NCBI GenBank assembly: GCA_008690995.1
Contig: VRMN01000005.1
Coordinates: 62,001 to 126,000 of the forward strand
Direction of reading: 5' to 3'
From: Porphyridium purpureum
Lineage: Eukaryota > Rhodophyta > Bangiophyceae > Porphyridiales > Porphyridiaceae
DNA length: 64,000 nucleotides
The stretch's first letter is position 1, and each line of letters begins with the position of its first letter. The position numbers and the translations under genes were made by a program. Shown here piece by piece: positions 46,380-56,666 of this stretch. The notes under the pieces were generated by a model. It was not told the DNA's origin. It was given only the letters and a program-made list of their open reading frames with translations, and ran no database searches.

Positions 46380-47165
46380 CTTCCGCCTCGATTTTTCCTT
46401 CTTCAACCTTCCTCACTGCTCTAGCCTACTCACTCGACGCACTTTCTCCTACGGTTCCAAGCGTCACCACCTAGCTGCCACGAGGCTACCACAGCTTTAA
46501 AGCCGTTCTGCGCGCATCACGCAGAGCCGTGTGCGCCAGTCACCACCGCCAGCGCGTGCGTGCCTGCTCTCGCGCTGAGAGAGCGCGCAGCGCGCAGGAT
46601 CACAAAATGGGCCGTTCCTCGTAGCACGCGCGCCGCAACGGCAGCTCTCAGAGCGTGCGTGCGCTACCGCACCTCGCACGCACGCAATTAGGGTTTGCGC
46701 TCACCTCGGGCAAATCTCCCGGAATTGGCATTGCTTGGTCATCTCGTATTGACACGCTCGAGTACAGCGCCATGTACAGCGGCGACAAGCCACGGGAAGG
46801 CGATGGAGAGCGGTCCGGGATGAATGTCCTGCGCGGGATGCTGTTTGCAAGGTCCCGCACACACGCGCTCAGTCTGCGAGGTGGATGAGGTTTGGCATCC
46901 GCACGCACGAAACCTTCAGCACGCTCGCGTGCCTTTGTTTCCGTCGTCGCCGCTTTGAGAATCGTACTGATCGTGATCGTCCAACCAAAAGAGCACGGCT
47001 TTGTATCTCGGGGCCTGTGCAAGTCAGCTGAATTAGTGCGATCTAGATTCGTGGCGTGCTTCACATAGGTGCGCGCCTCAACGCGCTGTGACTTGCCTCT
47101 GCACGTTCCGGGCCCACGTTCCGGGCCCAAGTCCCGGCCCGCCGCACCGCGGCTCAGGGCGCTCA
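46380..47165. other. Intergenic region with possible small plus-strand frame
   Basis: About 785 bases. A telo-box-like TTAGGGTTT lies at 46688-46696 and GTACAG at 46762-46767 and 46774-46779. A plus frame to 46888 encodes GKSPGIGIAWSSRIDTLEYS and then an ATG-led segment of 38 residues; the opposite strand is open too. No family recognised. The direct repeat CGTTCCGGGCCCA is doubled at about 47104-47130. Confidence 0.35.
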
Positions 47166-48203
47166 CTATGTTTCGACTTTTACGAGAATTGAGGGAAAGT
47201 CGCTCGGAACAATCTCCTTGGTGTATTCTTGCACTGTGCGATACGTCTGTCGCACGGTCGCCTCTGCGACCCCGGCCACCCCGCCTATTTCCTTGGGAGT
47301 CTTTTTCCGGTGCTCAGGGTCCCTGCTAATTTGGCACACAAGGTACAGGCACGCGGCAATGATCGAGTTTGGCTGCTTGCCGTACACGCCGTCGCGCTCC
47401 CTGACTTTTTCATACACGTGCAGCGCGGCGTTACTCACACTGGGAGGCAAGCTTAAGCGATTGCAGTAACGCGGAATGAAGTCTGAAGCACTGGAAGGCT
47501 CTGCATGCCGCACTGATTTGCCAATATCGCGCTCAATCAGCTTCACGCGCGCGCCAATATTTTGCTTCGGCACCTTTGTCAGAGTCACAATTTCCTTGAA
47601 GCTCCGCGCGATCCCGTCGTCGCGAAAGGCAATCAAAAGAGCCGCCGCGATGATTTCGTTTGTCTCGTCCTCGGGCAGTGAGCGCGAGCGCGTCCCGTCT
47701 GGCTTTAGCGTCAGCACGTCATAGTACCGCTTGAAGATTTCCTCCGTGCGGTCGACGACGACTTTTGAGATTGAAAAATGCTCGGCGATTTGACCAATCT
47801 TGCTAAAGACGTCCATCAGATAACGATCACTGCTGCTGATTGCGTTGCGTTTCTGCGCGCGGTTGAGCCCGGCCGCTCTAAGCTCGTCGCGGATTTTTGT
47901 GGTCGGGCCGGACTCGAGCAGCGGGTTTGCCGGACCTCCAACACGGTTCGGGTCCTGCCCGGGCTCGTCGCTGGTGAAAGTGCGCCACTCCGAGCCCAAG
48001 TCAACAATCTCCGCCTGCAGCACGAGCCCGCACCCGCGACACACCAGCGTCCCCTGCTTCCAGTCCTCCACAATATCGTCGCTGCCGCACTCTGTGCACT
48101 GCTCCGGCAAGTCCCGCTCCAGGCCCGGCGCGTGAATCATGATTGGAGCGCCCGCAACATTCGCGCCTGCGGGCGGCCGCAGCTTCGACGGCGACGCGTC
48201 CAT
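47166..48203 (-). CDS. TFIIB: Transcription factor IIB
   Basis: A 345-residue general RNA polymerase II factor. The N-terminal zinc ribbon has CTECGSDDIVED followed by CRGCGLVL. The B-reader/linker segment includes SEWRTF and GPTTKIRD. Two cyclin folds follow, the first near SDRYLMDVFSKIGQIAEHF and the second near FIPRYCNRLSLP to the terminal TVRQTYRTVQEYTKEI. Relative to human TFIIB the length is normal plus a ~25-residue N-terminal extension. ATG 48203 is first in frame. ACTGTAC and CTGTAC elements lie 120-135 bases upstream. Confidence 0.96.
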   Translation of the reverse strand: MDASPSKLRPPAGANVAGAPIMIHAPGLERDLPEQCTECGSDDIVEDWKQGTLVCRGCGLVLQAEIVDLGSEWRTFTSDEPGQDPNRVGGPANPLLESGPTTKIRDELRAAGLNRAQKRNAISSSDRYLMDVFSKIGQIAEHFSISKVVVDRTEEIFKRYYDVLTLKPDGTRSRSLPEDETNEIIAAALLIAFRDDGIARSFKEIVTLTKVPKQNIGARVKLIERDIGKSVRHAEPSSASDFIPRYCNRLSLPPSVSNAALHVYEKVRERDGVYGKQPNSIIAACLYLVCQISRDPEHRKKTPKEIGGVAGVAEATVRQTYRTVQEYTKEIVPSDFPSILVKVET

Positions 48204-48671
48204 CTTCTTTCCGCGGGGAGGAAACAGGCCCGACAAAGCCAACACTCGCCTCTTTGCGCCACTGATGTCTTCCCCCACCTTCAAATCCAGCAGGCTTCAA
48301 GTTGACGAAACTGCGTGTGGAACTGTACACGCGCTGTACTCCGTCCGAGCGAGCCCCTGCTAACAACTGTAAGCAGGGTGCTGGGTCGAGGTACAGTGAG
48401 GTTCAGTTCTCCGATGCGGCTGGGCTGCGGGTTCTCCATGAAGGGCGTGTCGCTCGAGCGCTTTGAGGAATCCGCAGTGCCGACCCGTCGCTCAGCACAG
48501 CTTGGACGCCGCCTGGGAGGCCTGCGCAGTCACGTATTCGCACAAGGGCACAGTCGCCGGGTTGCTGGGCGCGATCGACGCCAAAAGGCAAACAAGAGCG
48601 TCGGCGTTCATAAAAATATTCAGTCTTTTATACAAAACAGTCAGAGAGCTAATCAGCCGCGCCCGGCATGC
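48204..48671. promoter_or_regulatory. TFIIB upstream region with three CTGTAC/GTACAG elements
   Basis: ACTGTAC at 48322-48328, CTGTAC at 48334-48339 and GTACAGT at 48391-48397 lie upstream of TFIIB. The rest of the ~470 bases shows only short frames. Confidence 0.45.
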
Positions 48672-49124
48672 TCACTGACAACATCTGACGAGTTGGTGTG
48701 ATGTGCATCTGGATGACTTTTCCCGGCACGACGTGATGGCATCCGCCACATGATAAAGGCACGCAGACAGTCCGGACTTCACGGTGAGACTTCGAAGACC
48801 AACAGGGTGCAGAAGCGAGCTGCGTGGCTCGTGCCATTCACTCGGTCTCACCTCGTCTGCGCATGAGGCAGAAGCGTCCATCCAGTCACCATCATCCTGC
48901 TCGTCCTCATCCTGCTCGGGAATCGGCTCCAGCGATGGTTGGAAGCGAGGCAGTCTCCGCGCAGTGCCCTGAACGGCAATTGAAAGCACGCCGAACTTGA
49001 TTTCGTTCTGCACGGCGCTGCTGATGCTGTCCTCACTCGACTCAGAGCGGCTGCGTACAGGGCCCCAGTCATCCTCTGTCTGTGCCCAGAATTCGCGCGA
49101 CATCTTGTAGTTTGACTGTTCCAT
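48672..49124 (-). CDS. Small acidic protein, family member A (unrecognised)
   Basis: A 150-residue frame starting MEQSNYKMSREFWAQ. Its central part, NEIKFGVLSIAVQGTARRL then PRFQPSLEPIPEQDEDE, resembles two other loci at 54.6 and 56.8 kb. A Ser/Glu-rich segment precedes the core and an Asp/Glu-rich segment follows it. A GAG|GTGAGA after the acidic stretch could be a splice donor, in which case the last ~60 residues are intron translation. No signal or membrane segment. Function unknown. Confidence 0.5.
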   Translation of the reverse strand: MEQSNYKMSREFWAQTEDDWGPVRSRSESSEDSISSAVQNEIKFGVLSIAVQGTARRLPRFQPSLEPIPEQDEDEQDDGDWMDASASCADEVRPSEWHEPRSSLLHPVGLRSLTVKSGLSACLYHVADAITSCREKSSRCTSHQLVRCCQ

Positions 49125-49825
49125 TTTCTCTCTCGTGCTCGTTCCCTGTCTATCAACAAGGATACGCGTACCGACTCGTTCGAAGCCCAAGGTTAGCTCG
49201 CTTCTTCTGCTGCGCTCGAGTCCTTTGTCTCACCGTCTACACTTTTACCACCAGAGACAGCGCAACAGGGCCTGGGCCTATTTATGGGCGCTGGCAAGCA
49301 TGGTGACGGATGAATTAGATATCTGAAATTCTAAGCATGCAAGTTGCATCGCACCCGCGACCTGTCCACGTTGAAAAAGCGATTTACCCGTTGAAGGCGA
49401 GTTCTCACAACTTCCAACTAGTGTTGAAGTACATTCGTGACGTGAGCTAACGACCAGTACTCGTTCGTGTGACAAAGTTGCTTCACAGTCGCTTTGGTTC
49501 CCGTTCGCTGTGCCCTCCACGTTCACCTGAACGCCGGAAAAAGCCAAGTGCTGAGCGTCGCCGAAAATGCGGAAATCAAATCATGATAGTTCACGGACAT
49601 TCACCATCTTGCTCCAACCCATAAACAAACGCCCACTCGCCACATTCATTTTCCATCAGCCTCGTACGATCTCGCTCGTTCATTCTGAGCAGGCCGAAAT
49701 GACCCCGAAAGCGAACGAGAATTTATTCGAAGAGGTGCAAGAAGAGAATGCAAGGTGATTGAGTTGGGGCTCCAATGCAAAGAGCACGTCAGTCTGATCG
49801 ACGCTTTCAAGGTTTATGAGACGAG
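49125..49825. other. Intergenic region between member A and CLASP
   Basis: About 700 bases. One plus-strand frame starts at ATG 49567 and ends at 49758 with an acidic, helix-like C-terminus (MTPKANENLFEEVQEENAR) followed by a GTGATT donor-like site. It could be a first exon, but no continuation was found. Nothing else seen. Confidence 0.35.
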
Positions 49826-52800
49826 CTACAGAACAGCCGGCGTGGAGTTAGTTGACTTCAGTTGGCTATTTTGGTCAGCCACGTTCGCCCGCGCGCGTGG
49901 AAGCCATTCGGTGTGACAGCGCGCGTTCTCCTTTTCGTGAGGCGTGCCAGTGTTCGTTGCAGTGGCAGAAGTGTTGTCATCATGCCGCGGATCGATAGAT
50001 GCTAGATCCTCCACCACGGCAACGTGTTGCCGAATCCATTGATTCGGGTGTCCACGATAGCGCGCGCAAACGTCTACGAGCTTATCCGTGAGCAAGCGAT
50101 CGAGCCTAGGTTGAAGCGTCGCATCACACCATGTCTGCCCAGTGCGTTCGAGGAGAACCGTCATGATGTGGAAAAGGACAAGCAGCGTTGTGTCATCGCA
50201 TTTCGGCTGCCTCGTTGCCATGTGTAGTGCATGGTCTAGGGCCCAATCCCGCACATGGGGCACTCCCAGCTGCAGGATGACGCGTAAAACTCGCCGCGCA
50301 AACAAGGCCGACACCCGGTATGTCGCTGCGCAACAAGGCACAAGCGCTTCATACAAGATGCGCTGCGTGTTTGAGAGATCAAAAGCATTCGGAGTTGCCA
50401 TCGCCGCGTCGCGCAGAATGCTCAGCGCAGAGCATCGCACGTCGTCATACATTGAGTGAAGATAGTCCGCGACGCGACGGATCGCGGCACGCAACTCCTC
50501 GGATCCGCTAGGACACGTTAGTAAGCATTCATTCAGCTCACGCAGGCCGGACAGCTCGTTTTTGCGCCGCTCCTCGCTTGCTTCAGACAGCTCGTAAAAT
50601 GCAACCGTTGGAAGCTCGGTCAACACCCCACGAACACACTCTGCTTCGCCTTCAACTTCCGTATGCCGGCTTTCGTGCACTGTTGTGATCAGCTGTTGCT
50701 CTTCCTCAAAAGCGGGCAGTCTCGCGCAAATCTGGTCATGTGGGCTGTATTGGCTGCTCGATCTCAACTCCTCCTGAATGAACTTGGCGCTTTCGTCAGC
50801 AAAGGTGGGCTGAGGATGATCTGCGTCTTCCGCGATCGGCCGACTTCTGCAGGCATCCAGGAGGATGGCAACATCTTCCTCGGCAAAGTGGCTCGCAGCG
50901 ATTGTAAACGTATTCGGAGGGATTACTCGCTCGAATAGCCGCACACACTGCAGAGCGGACGGATGAGCAGGCTGAACGCGAAGAATGGAGCTCATGATTC
51001 GAACAAAAGCGCTCAAAAAGGCAAGGCGGATTTCAAAGTCGTCCTGCGAAGCCCGCGCGAACGTGTCACTTAGTCGTTGTAGCACCGGCAGGCTCACATG
51101 CGGCTCCCGTTCCTGTACGTGCTCAAGTGCGCACAGCAGCACTGCCGCATGCTGCTCACTGCTAAGTGCTCGCTCCAGCGCACGCAAAGCGAGCTCTGCT
51201 TGTTCATCCGATCGGTTTTCATGGAGTTGCAGTAGCCAGCTTATTAGCCACGGATTATAAGCCAGATCACGCTGCAGATCAATGGGGCGATACAGGTGCG
51301 GACTTATGCAACGAAAGGCGGCCTGCAATACTTCTAGTGCGGCGTTTGTGACAGGCTCATCATCCTGACTGTGCCGAGCGAATGATCTTTGGTTTCGCAC
51401 GGCGCGCTCCAGAGTCTCAAACATGGTGTCCAAAGCATCCAGCTTCGTTTGTGGCTGGCCATACAGCAACTGGTCACGGACGAACTGCAAATGCTTTGCC
51501 GCTTCGTGCCTTTTCTGAATCGCACACGATGTTGCACGCAATGACGGTGCCATACTGGGGCTCAGCAAGCCTCCTGCCTGTTGAGAGTATGTCCCATCAA
51601 AGAACCTGGATGACGCCACGGAGGGTGTCAACCCGGACAAATGCTGATCATGACTTGTGCTCGTCAAAACGCGCGAGGCTCGTTGCAACTCTGAGCGCCG
51701 CGCCGATGACATAATGCGAGCGGGCGTTGGGTCGATTTCTACCTCTTGTACCGCTCGCATACTCTTTGGAAGTGACCGAGCGTCTTTGACTGGTACCGGT
51801 GTCATTTGCATTGTATCGATTGGACCTCCTGACACCGCGCTGCGGACAGCGGCAGTCTGCGCAGTTGGCGAACCCGAAGGGGCATTTACAGGAGACCGTA
51901 AAGGCGGGTGAAGACGCGTTGGATCCATTTGGACAGCGCTTCCAGCCGTTGAGTGCAAAGGCACCGTCCGGCTCACTCGCGTCGCTGCGTGCAGAGCACG
52001 TAAAGGAGGTTGCGCACTGCTTCGTACCCCGCTGGATGTTGTGCTGGCACGCGCAGCACCTCCGACCGCATTTCCAGATTGTTTCAATGAGGAGGTGGGC
52101 AGAGTATTTTGCGGCTGCACGATATCAGGCTTTGATGAGGCCACACTTTCGCTGCGAGTCGCTGTCTTAGCACCGCGTTCTTTCTCGATGTTTTTCTGCG
52201 TGGTAGAGTCGACACGATGCAATATGCGGTGCGCAGCACCTGGAAGGAGAGTCTCGAGTACAAGAAAGCTTGCTCTCGCGTTGCGACGAACTTGCTCGTC
52301 GGCATCGCTCAGCGCGGCCGTGAGCGCGTGCTCGATGTCTGGCAGTGCTATCTCGATCGCGCAGCCAGGCTGGTGTCTGAGCACATGTGCAATCAGCTCC
52401 GCAACGACGCGCTTCGTCCGGCCAACCACATCGCCGACCAGCAAAGGCTGCAGGAACGCAAGCAGCACACGGCTAGGTAATGGCGCAGCGAGCATAATTG
52501 AACGCAGCGCCTGGACAGCGCTGCTTGACATGACTTGTTTTGTAGCTCCGCTCTGCTTCAGCAAGGCAGGTATCAATGCATCGCCAAAGAGAGCGCCAAA
52601 CCACTCGTTGATGGTATCGTCCTGCGCAAAGGCAGCCACAATTTCACATGCTTCGCGCGCCAGCTGCGAGCGCAAGTCGACCGTCTGCGCGGCGACAGAT
52701 TCGCGCAGCGCGCGCGCGTGTGGAAAGATGTTGGCGAGGTGCGACACTCTCGCTGCGTCGTCCGCCTCAACTTTAGCACGCATCGCTGAGATATCCAAGG

Positions 52801-53104
52801 TTCCACGACCCAGCGTCGCCACAGAGCCTGGCGCGGTCCGTGTCAAGTGTGCGCACACATCACGCACCAGCCCTGTGCGCAACGCCTGCAGCGTTTGCGT
52901 GCGCCGCTTCCACTCCACGTCTTTTTGCAGCACACCCGCCGCTTGACTCAGCGCTTCATCCAGCTGGCGGCGTTGCGCTTCCATTGTTCTTGCCGCTGAT
53001 CCCGCCGGACATTCGCGTCGTGTCGCCGCTCTGCCGCCTCGAGTTCTCTCAACACGCATTGCCACCTTCCCAATGCAATGCGCCAGGTAGCGACTTTTCG
53101 ACAT
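49826..53104 (-). CDS. CLASP: CLASP family microtubule-associated protein
   Basis: A 1092-residue protein with HEAT/TOG architecture. The first TOG domain (about 100-300) contains SQLAREACEIVAAFAQD, ALIPALLKQSGATKQVMSSS and DADEQVRRNARASFLVLE, the CLASP-type repeats. A Ser/Arg-rich basic linker (about 320-540) matches the EB/microtubule-binding region, and C-terminal HEAT repeats follow. CLASPs promote microtubule rescue and stabilise plus ends in spindles. ATG 53104; ATG 52984 would start closer to the TOG domain. Two GTACAGT elements sit only 27-44 bases upstream. Confidence 0.88.
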   Translation of the reverse strand: MSKSRYLAHCIGKVAMRVERTRGGRAATRRECPAGSAARTMEAQRRQLDEALSQAAGVLQKDVEWKRRTQTLQALRTGLVRDVCAHLTRTAPGSVATLGRGTLDISAMRAKVEADDAARVSHLANIFPHARALRESVAAQTVDLRSQLAREACEIVAAFAQDDTINEWFGALFGDALIPALLKQSGATKQVMSSSAVQALRSIMLAAPLPSRVLLAFLQPLLVGDVVGRTKRVVAELIAHVLRHQPGCAIEIALPDIEHALTAALSDADEQVRRNARASFLVLETLLPGAAHRILHRVDSTTQKNIEKERGAKTATRSESVASSKPDIVQPQNTLPTSSLKQSGNAVGGAARASTTSSGVRSSAQPPLRALHAATRVSRTVPLHSTAGSAVQMDPTRLHPPLRSPVNAPSGSPTAQTAAVRSAVSGGPIDTMQMTPVPVKDARSLPKSMRAVQEVEIDPTPARIMSSARRSELQRASRVLTSTSHDQHLSGLTPSVASSRFFDGTYSQQAGGLLSPSMAPSLRATSCAIQKRHEAAKHLQFVRDQLLYGQPQTKLDALDTMFETLERAVRNQRSFARHSQDDEPVTNAALEVLQAAFRCISPHLYRPIDLQRDLAYNPWLISWLLQLHENRSDEQAELALRALERALSSEQHAAVLLCALEHVQEREPHVSLPVLQRLSDTFARASQDDFEIRLAFLSAFVRIMSSILRVQPAHPSALQCVRLFERVIPPNTFTIAASHFAEEDVAILLDACRSRPIAEDADHPQPTFADESAKFIQEELRSSSQYSPHDQICARLPAFEEEQQLITTVHESRHTEVEGEAECVRGVLTELPTVAFYELSEASEERRKNELSGLRELNECLLTCPSGSEELRAAIRRVADYLHSMYDDVRCSALSILRDAAMATPNAFDLSNTQRILYEALVPCCAATYRVSALFARRVLRVILQLGVPHVRDWALDHALHMATRQPKCDDTTLLVLFHIMTVLLERTGQTWCDATLQPRLDRLLTDKLVDVCARYRGHPNQWIRQHVAVVEDLASIDPRHDDNTSATATNTGTPHEKENARCHTEWLPRARANVADQNSQLKSTNSTPAVL

Positions 53105-53130
53105 TTTTGAATTTTTGAAACGACGTAGAT

Positions 53131-53148
53131 GTACAGTAGAAGTACAGT
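53131..53148 (+). promoter_or_regulatory. Direct pair of GTACAGT elements upstream of CLASP
   Basis: GTACAGT at 53131-53137 and 53142-53148, 11 bases apart (one helical turn), immediately upstream of the CLASP ATG. As read from the CLASP strand they are ACTGTAC. Confidence 0.5.
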
Positions 53149-53749
53149 ATCTTCACATGACTTCTCTGTACGTGAAAAGACGAACAGAGCGACGCGAGGA
53201 AACAGCAGTCTCCGAACGCATCCACTGAATCAATCGCCTTACGGAGCGGCCTGTCCATTCATGCGAATTACGATCAACCTCTTCACCAAGTCGCACTCCA
53301 TCAATGCAGAAAAAAATAAAGCCGCATTAGCGAGCCAAATCGTCGCGCCGGTATCGACCCAGGACCAGCCGCACCCACATCATTTCATGAGCAGACTGTC
53401 GACTGGTCGACGGGCTCCGAATGGTGTGCTTATGGTTGAAAGGCTTTGTGTCCTTTCCCAAATCCAGTGCAAGGAAAATCTTCAATAATGTTCACAGAGT
53501 AGAAAGGAACTCGCTCAGACACTGTGAACAATTTACATCAACTCCGAGCTCAAGCAGGAGAAGCTACCGAATGTGAAAATCAATGCATTCGATAACATAG
53601 CCTTCCTATCTTTCAAAGAGGCTCAGATATACCTGCCTGTTCCGGCTCGGTCGAAAAATGAGCAATCTCGTCACTATCCGATCGTTTCGACTGCTTTCCT
53701 GCCTTTCGTGAGTAGTCTTCCTGCCCGCTGGTGTCATCATTGCGCCGCC
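53149..53749. other. Gene-poor stretch, part 1
   Basis: About 600 bases. A plus frame from ATG 53261 to 53488 (75 residues, basic) is not recognised. No RNA gene, repeat or mobile element seen. Confidence 0.35.
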
Positions 53750-54418
53750 TCAAGTCGCCAAGCTCCCCAATGCGTACCCACACAGCCCTTTCTCTCGTGC
53801 TACCGTTTGCACTGAGCGTGGAAAAATCACTTCAGATGATGATGAGGCAAACGTCGGACGTGCGCCTTTCCCTTCGGTGAGAGCGGACCACCTTCGCACA
53901 CTTAAATCCGTCCGAACCAAGTCGCATTCCTGCCGTCTGTCTCGGCGGTGAGCACGCGCGGCTTCTTCGCGTCGCGCTGATGTGTTGTGGTACCGCACTA
54001 AAGCATCGATTCCGCCATTGATTGCTCTGCAACATGGATGAGGCAGGCTGGAGCTTGAGACAAAGCCATACAGTCCAAGTCGAAGTGGGCAGCTGCCTAC
54101 CAGCCACCGATAGGAATTAACGCGCAGATCTTTGAATGGATCCAGCGAAGACTGCAAAATCGGGCAGACCTTGCTCAGTGAACGCAGGTGCCTCAACACG
54201 TGCGCGCCTCTCGACCCGCAACCTCTAGATTCCATGCAGATTGTGGCATATGCGCACATGGAAAGGAAATCCTGGGAATCGTTCTCGACAGTAGCAGCAG
54301 GTGTTGTCGCTGAGAGTTGATTAGGCTTGACAAAATCGCAACCTGGCGAGTCGTACACAGTGAAAGCACCGGTGCGAAAAATTGCGATGACATTCTGCAC
54401 AACTTTGAGGAGTTTCAT
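53750..54418 (-). CDS. Hypothetical protein, doubtful
   Basis: A 222-residue frame with an ATG at 54418. The N-terminus (MKLLKVVQNVIAIFRTGAF) could be a weak membrane or signal segment. The rest is Ser/Arg/Cys-rich without recognisable domains. Composition resembles translated non-coding DNA, and the start abuts that of the divergent member-B frame. It is listed because it is the longest frame in this gene-poor stretch. Confidence 0.2.
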   Translation of the reverse strand: MKLLKVVQNVIAIFRTGAFTVYDSPGCDFVKPNQLSATTPAATVENDSQDFLSMCAYATICMESRGCGSRGAHVLRHLRSLSKVCPILQSSLDPFKDLRVNSYRWLVGSCPLRLGLYGFVSSSSLPHPCCRAINGGIDALVRYHNTSARREEAARAHRRDRRQECDLVRTDLSVRRWSALTEGKGARPTFASSSSEVIFPRSVQTVAREKGLCGYALGSLAT

Positions 54419-54420
54419 GA

Positions 54421-54759
54421 ATGAAGCAGGCGGGTGAAGATGAGGCAGTGAAAGGAGCCCGCATGCAAAGGAAGATGATTACACGTACGAGTTTCGACGC
54501 GCACACAATGGCGCGCTCCGCCAGATACGATTCATTACATGCAAGCAGCCGAAGACGCGTGAGCGACGAAGGCGACAACGGGATGCGCTCCAGCATGCTC
54601 GACTTTGCTGCGCACGAGCCATGCCCAAGACTGCCAAAGTTCGAGCTGTCGTTGCCGGTATTTCCTGGCAAATATCGACGAGGAAAAGAGCCGTGCGTCG
54701 GTCGACTTTTGGCTTTCGGAGTCGAGCGCATCGGACACCTGAGAATCGCTCATCGATAG
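54421..54759 (+). CDS. Small protein, family member B (unrecognised, frameshifted)
   Basis: A 112-residue frame whose segment MLDFAAHEPCPRLPKFELSL then PVFP matches the core of members A and C. After PVFP the homology moves to the +1 frame, which reads NIDEEKSRASVDFWLSESS and stops at 54742. That acidic, Trp-containing tail resembles the tail of member A. A one-base frame difference at about 54661-54666 therefore separates the two parts. The cause may be gene decay, sequencing error or frameshifting. The N-terminal ~40 residues show no similarity and the true start is uncertain. Confidence 0.4.
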   Translation: MKQAGEDEAVKGARMQRKMITRTSFDAHTMARSARYDSLHASSRRRVSDEGDNGMRSSMLDFAAHEPCPRLPKFELSLPVFPGKYRRGKEPCVGRLLAFGVERIGHLRIAHR

Positions 54760-56666
54760 CCCTGCCTTGTGGTTGCTGCCGGGCGAAGCTCCAGGATGAG
54801 TGCAGTACCCGAACGTGACGAAGACCTTGAGGTAAAATAGGAACTTGTTTCCGGAAGAAGCACGTTAATTGCCTGTGTGTATCTGATTGATGCGCCATTC
54901 GGAACTGGCCGGAGGGTCTCCCACCTGCAACCCTTCGATCGGCTCATATCGAATCATCCTCGCTCTTCAGCCTCACCGTGCAATAATTTTCACAGTGAAA
55001 TTCTCCCTCCTTTTTGAATCTCGAGAGCTGCATTCAATAACGTATTGACCAACCAGCGGCAAACGCGAAAAATTGAGCGAAAGAGAACAGATCGGACAAA
55101 TGTCCATGGTTCATTGCACTTCATAGAAGCTGAGAAATCCTGACTTATTCGGACTTGCTCGAAAGGTGATGACAGCCTCATCGTCATCATTTTCTTGTTG
55201 TACCTATCGGGTCCTACTTTTTTGAGCGGTCGTCTCGGACGTGGAGCCTCGCCGCGCTGTCCCGCTGCTGAGAAGGTCTAATCCAATCATGTGTCTAGAT
55301 GTTTCATCGTCAGGCGCACGCCACGCTTTGCACGCACTTTTCAATCCTATTTCGGTGTCTCCAAACCGCAGTGCTCCGATGTTTCGCACAAGAACACCAG
55401 CAACGTCTTGCTTCTGCTCATCAAAATGACGGCGAGCCCTGATAGATTGACGGGCTAAAGGCGGTAGGGAACACGTCGAGCTGCGACAGCTCGACATGCT
55501 GGGTTCCGCTTCACACTTTGCACACGAGGTCATGCCAAAACCGGCTCCGATTTCTCCGTGTTCCCCATTTTCGAGTGCCGGTGGCATTTCTTTGGAGTTA
55601 TTCCCTTTTCACGACTTGAATCTGAAATTGCACGATTGATGTCGTTTCCTCTCCGACCGCATACCAGTCTTCGTATTTTTGACGGAGATGTTTGGCATCC
55701 TTCCGTCTTTCACCTTGTTGAATTCCTCCGGCGCAGCATCGACACGGTTCGAAATTCTCGTCGCTGCGTGTTCCGGCAGACACGCGCCAAGCCCGGCGAC
55801 ATGATTACAGATGCGGACGCCTGTCTGGATACGCTTGACCAAAGCGTCACCAACGTGTGAAGAATGTGCACGGCTCGCTTCCAAGTTAGCACGTTGCGCG
55901 TTGCGCTCGGACATGGAAAGTACAATGGACTGTACACTTCTCCATGAAGACGAACTGACGTGGCGGCGTGCATATTCGGTTGCGCAGTCCGTCGGGAGCC
56001 TCGCAGAATGTCACGGCAAGCTCTCACGTACGTACCGTCAGACACGCGCCTGTGCGGTTTGTCGCTGCGTGCGGTCGGTCAGATTCGTTCCAAGTCGAGA
56101 TTTTCTGGTTACGTTCGCGTTCTTCTTCGTTCTGTCTGCCTTTTTATACTTTCTTGTCGCAACCGCAGTCTCGCACTGAGTACAAACAAATCCCGGTCAG
56201 AGTCTCGTCAGGCTCGTACACCGTGCCTCGGCTATGTTTCCAGCACAATCTTCACTAAACACCGACGCCAACAACAATCTAATCGAGTCGTACAAGCCAC
56301 TTGCGTGAAAGAAGGGACAGATCCTAGTTGTGTCCTTGCCCGAGGCACTCCTGTCTCGTCCGTCTTCTGAAAGAAAGCTCCTTCGCTGCCCCTGCTGAAT
56401 TCTTCCATTCGAGGACGGCTGCGTGTTTCCGTCCAGCATGAGAAAAAAGAAAGACAGTTGACATTCTGTGCCAACATGGCGAGCGCGAGTCTCGACAATT
56501 TCAAATGGTTACGTTCCTGGCACCCGGGACATAAACAAGTCTGCGTACATAGATCACGTCCTAAGCCCTTGTGGACTACGTGCTGCCTGGAAAAAGTTGT
56601 CCAGCAGAGTCAAATATCAACCGCAAAGTCCGCACGACACGTGCTCCAGAATAGCTTCATGCTGGG
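54760..56666. other. Gene-poor stretch, part 2
   Basis: About 1.9 kb. A minus frame from ATG 55587 to 55204 (127 residues, Ser/Arg-rich) and a plus frame ending at 56179 with a hydrophobic C-terminal helix (FLVTFAFFFVLSAFLYFL) are open, but neither is recognised. ACTGTAC occurs at 55929-55935. No RNA gene or repeat seen. Confidence 0.3.

Noticed and set aside
46648-47166. 172-residue minus-strand frame upstream of the two-helix plastid protein
   Set aside because: It reads through the gap up to the TFIIB stop with Arg/Pro/Ser-rich composition and no recognised domain; both strands are open and neither is convincing.
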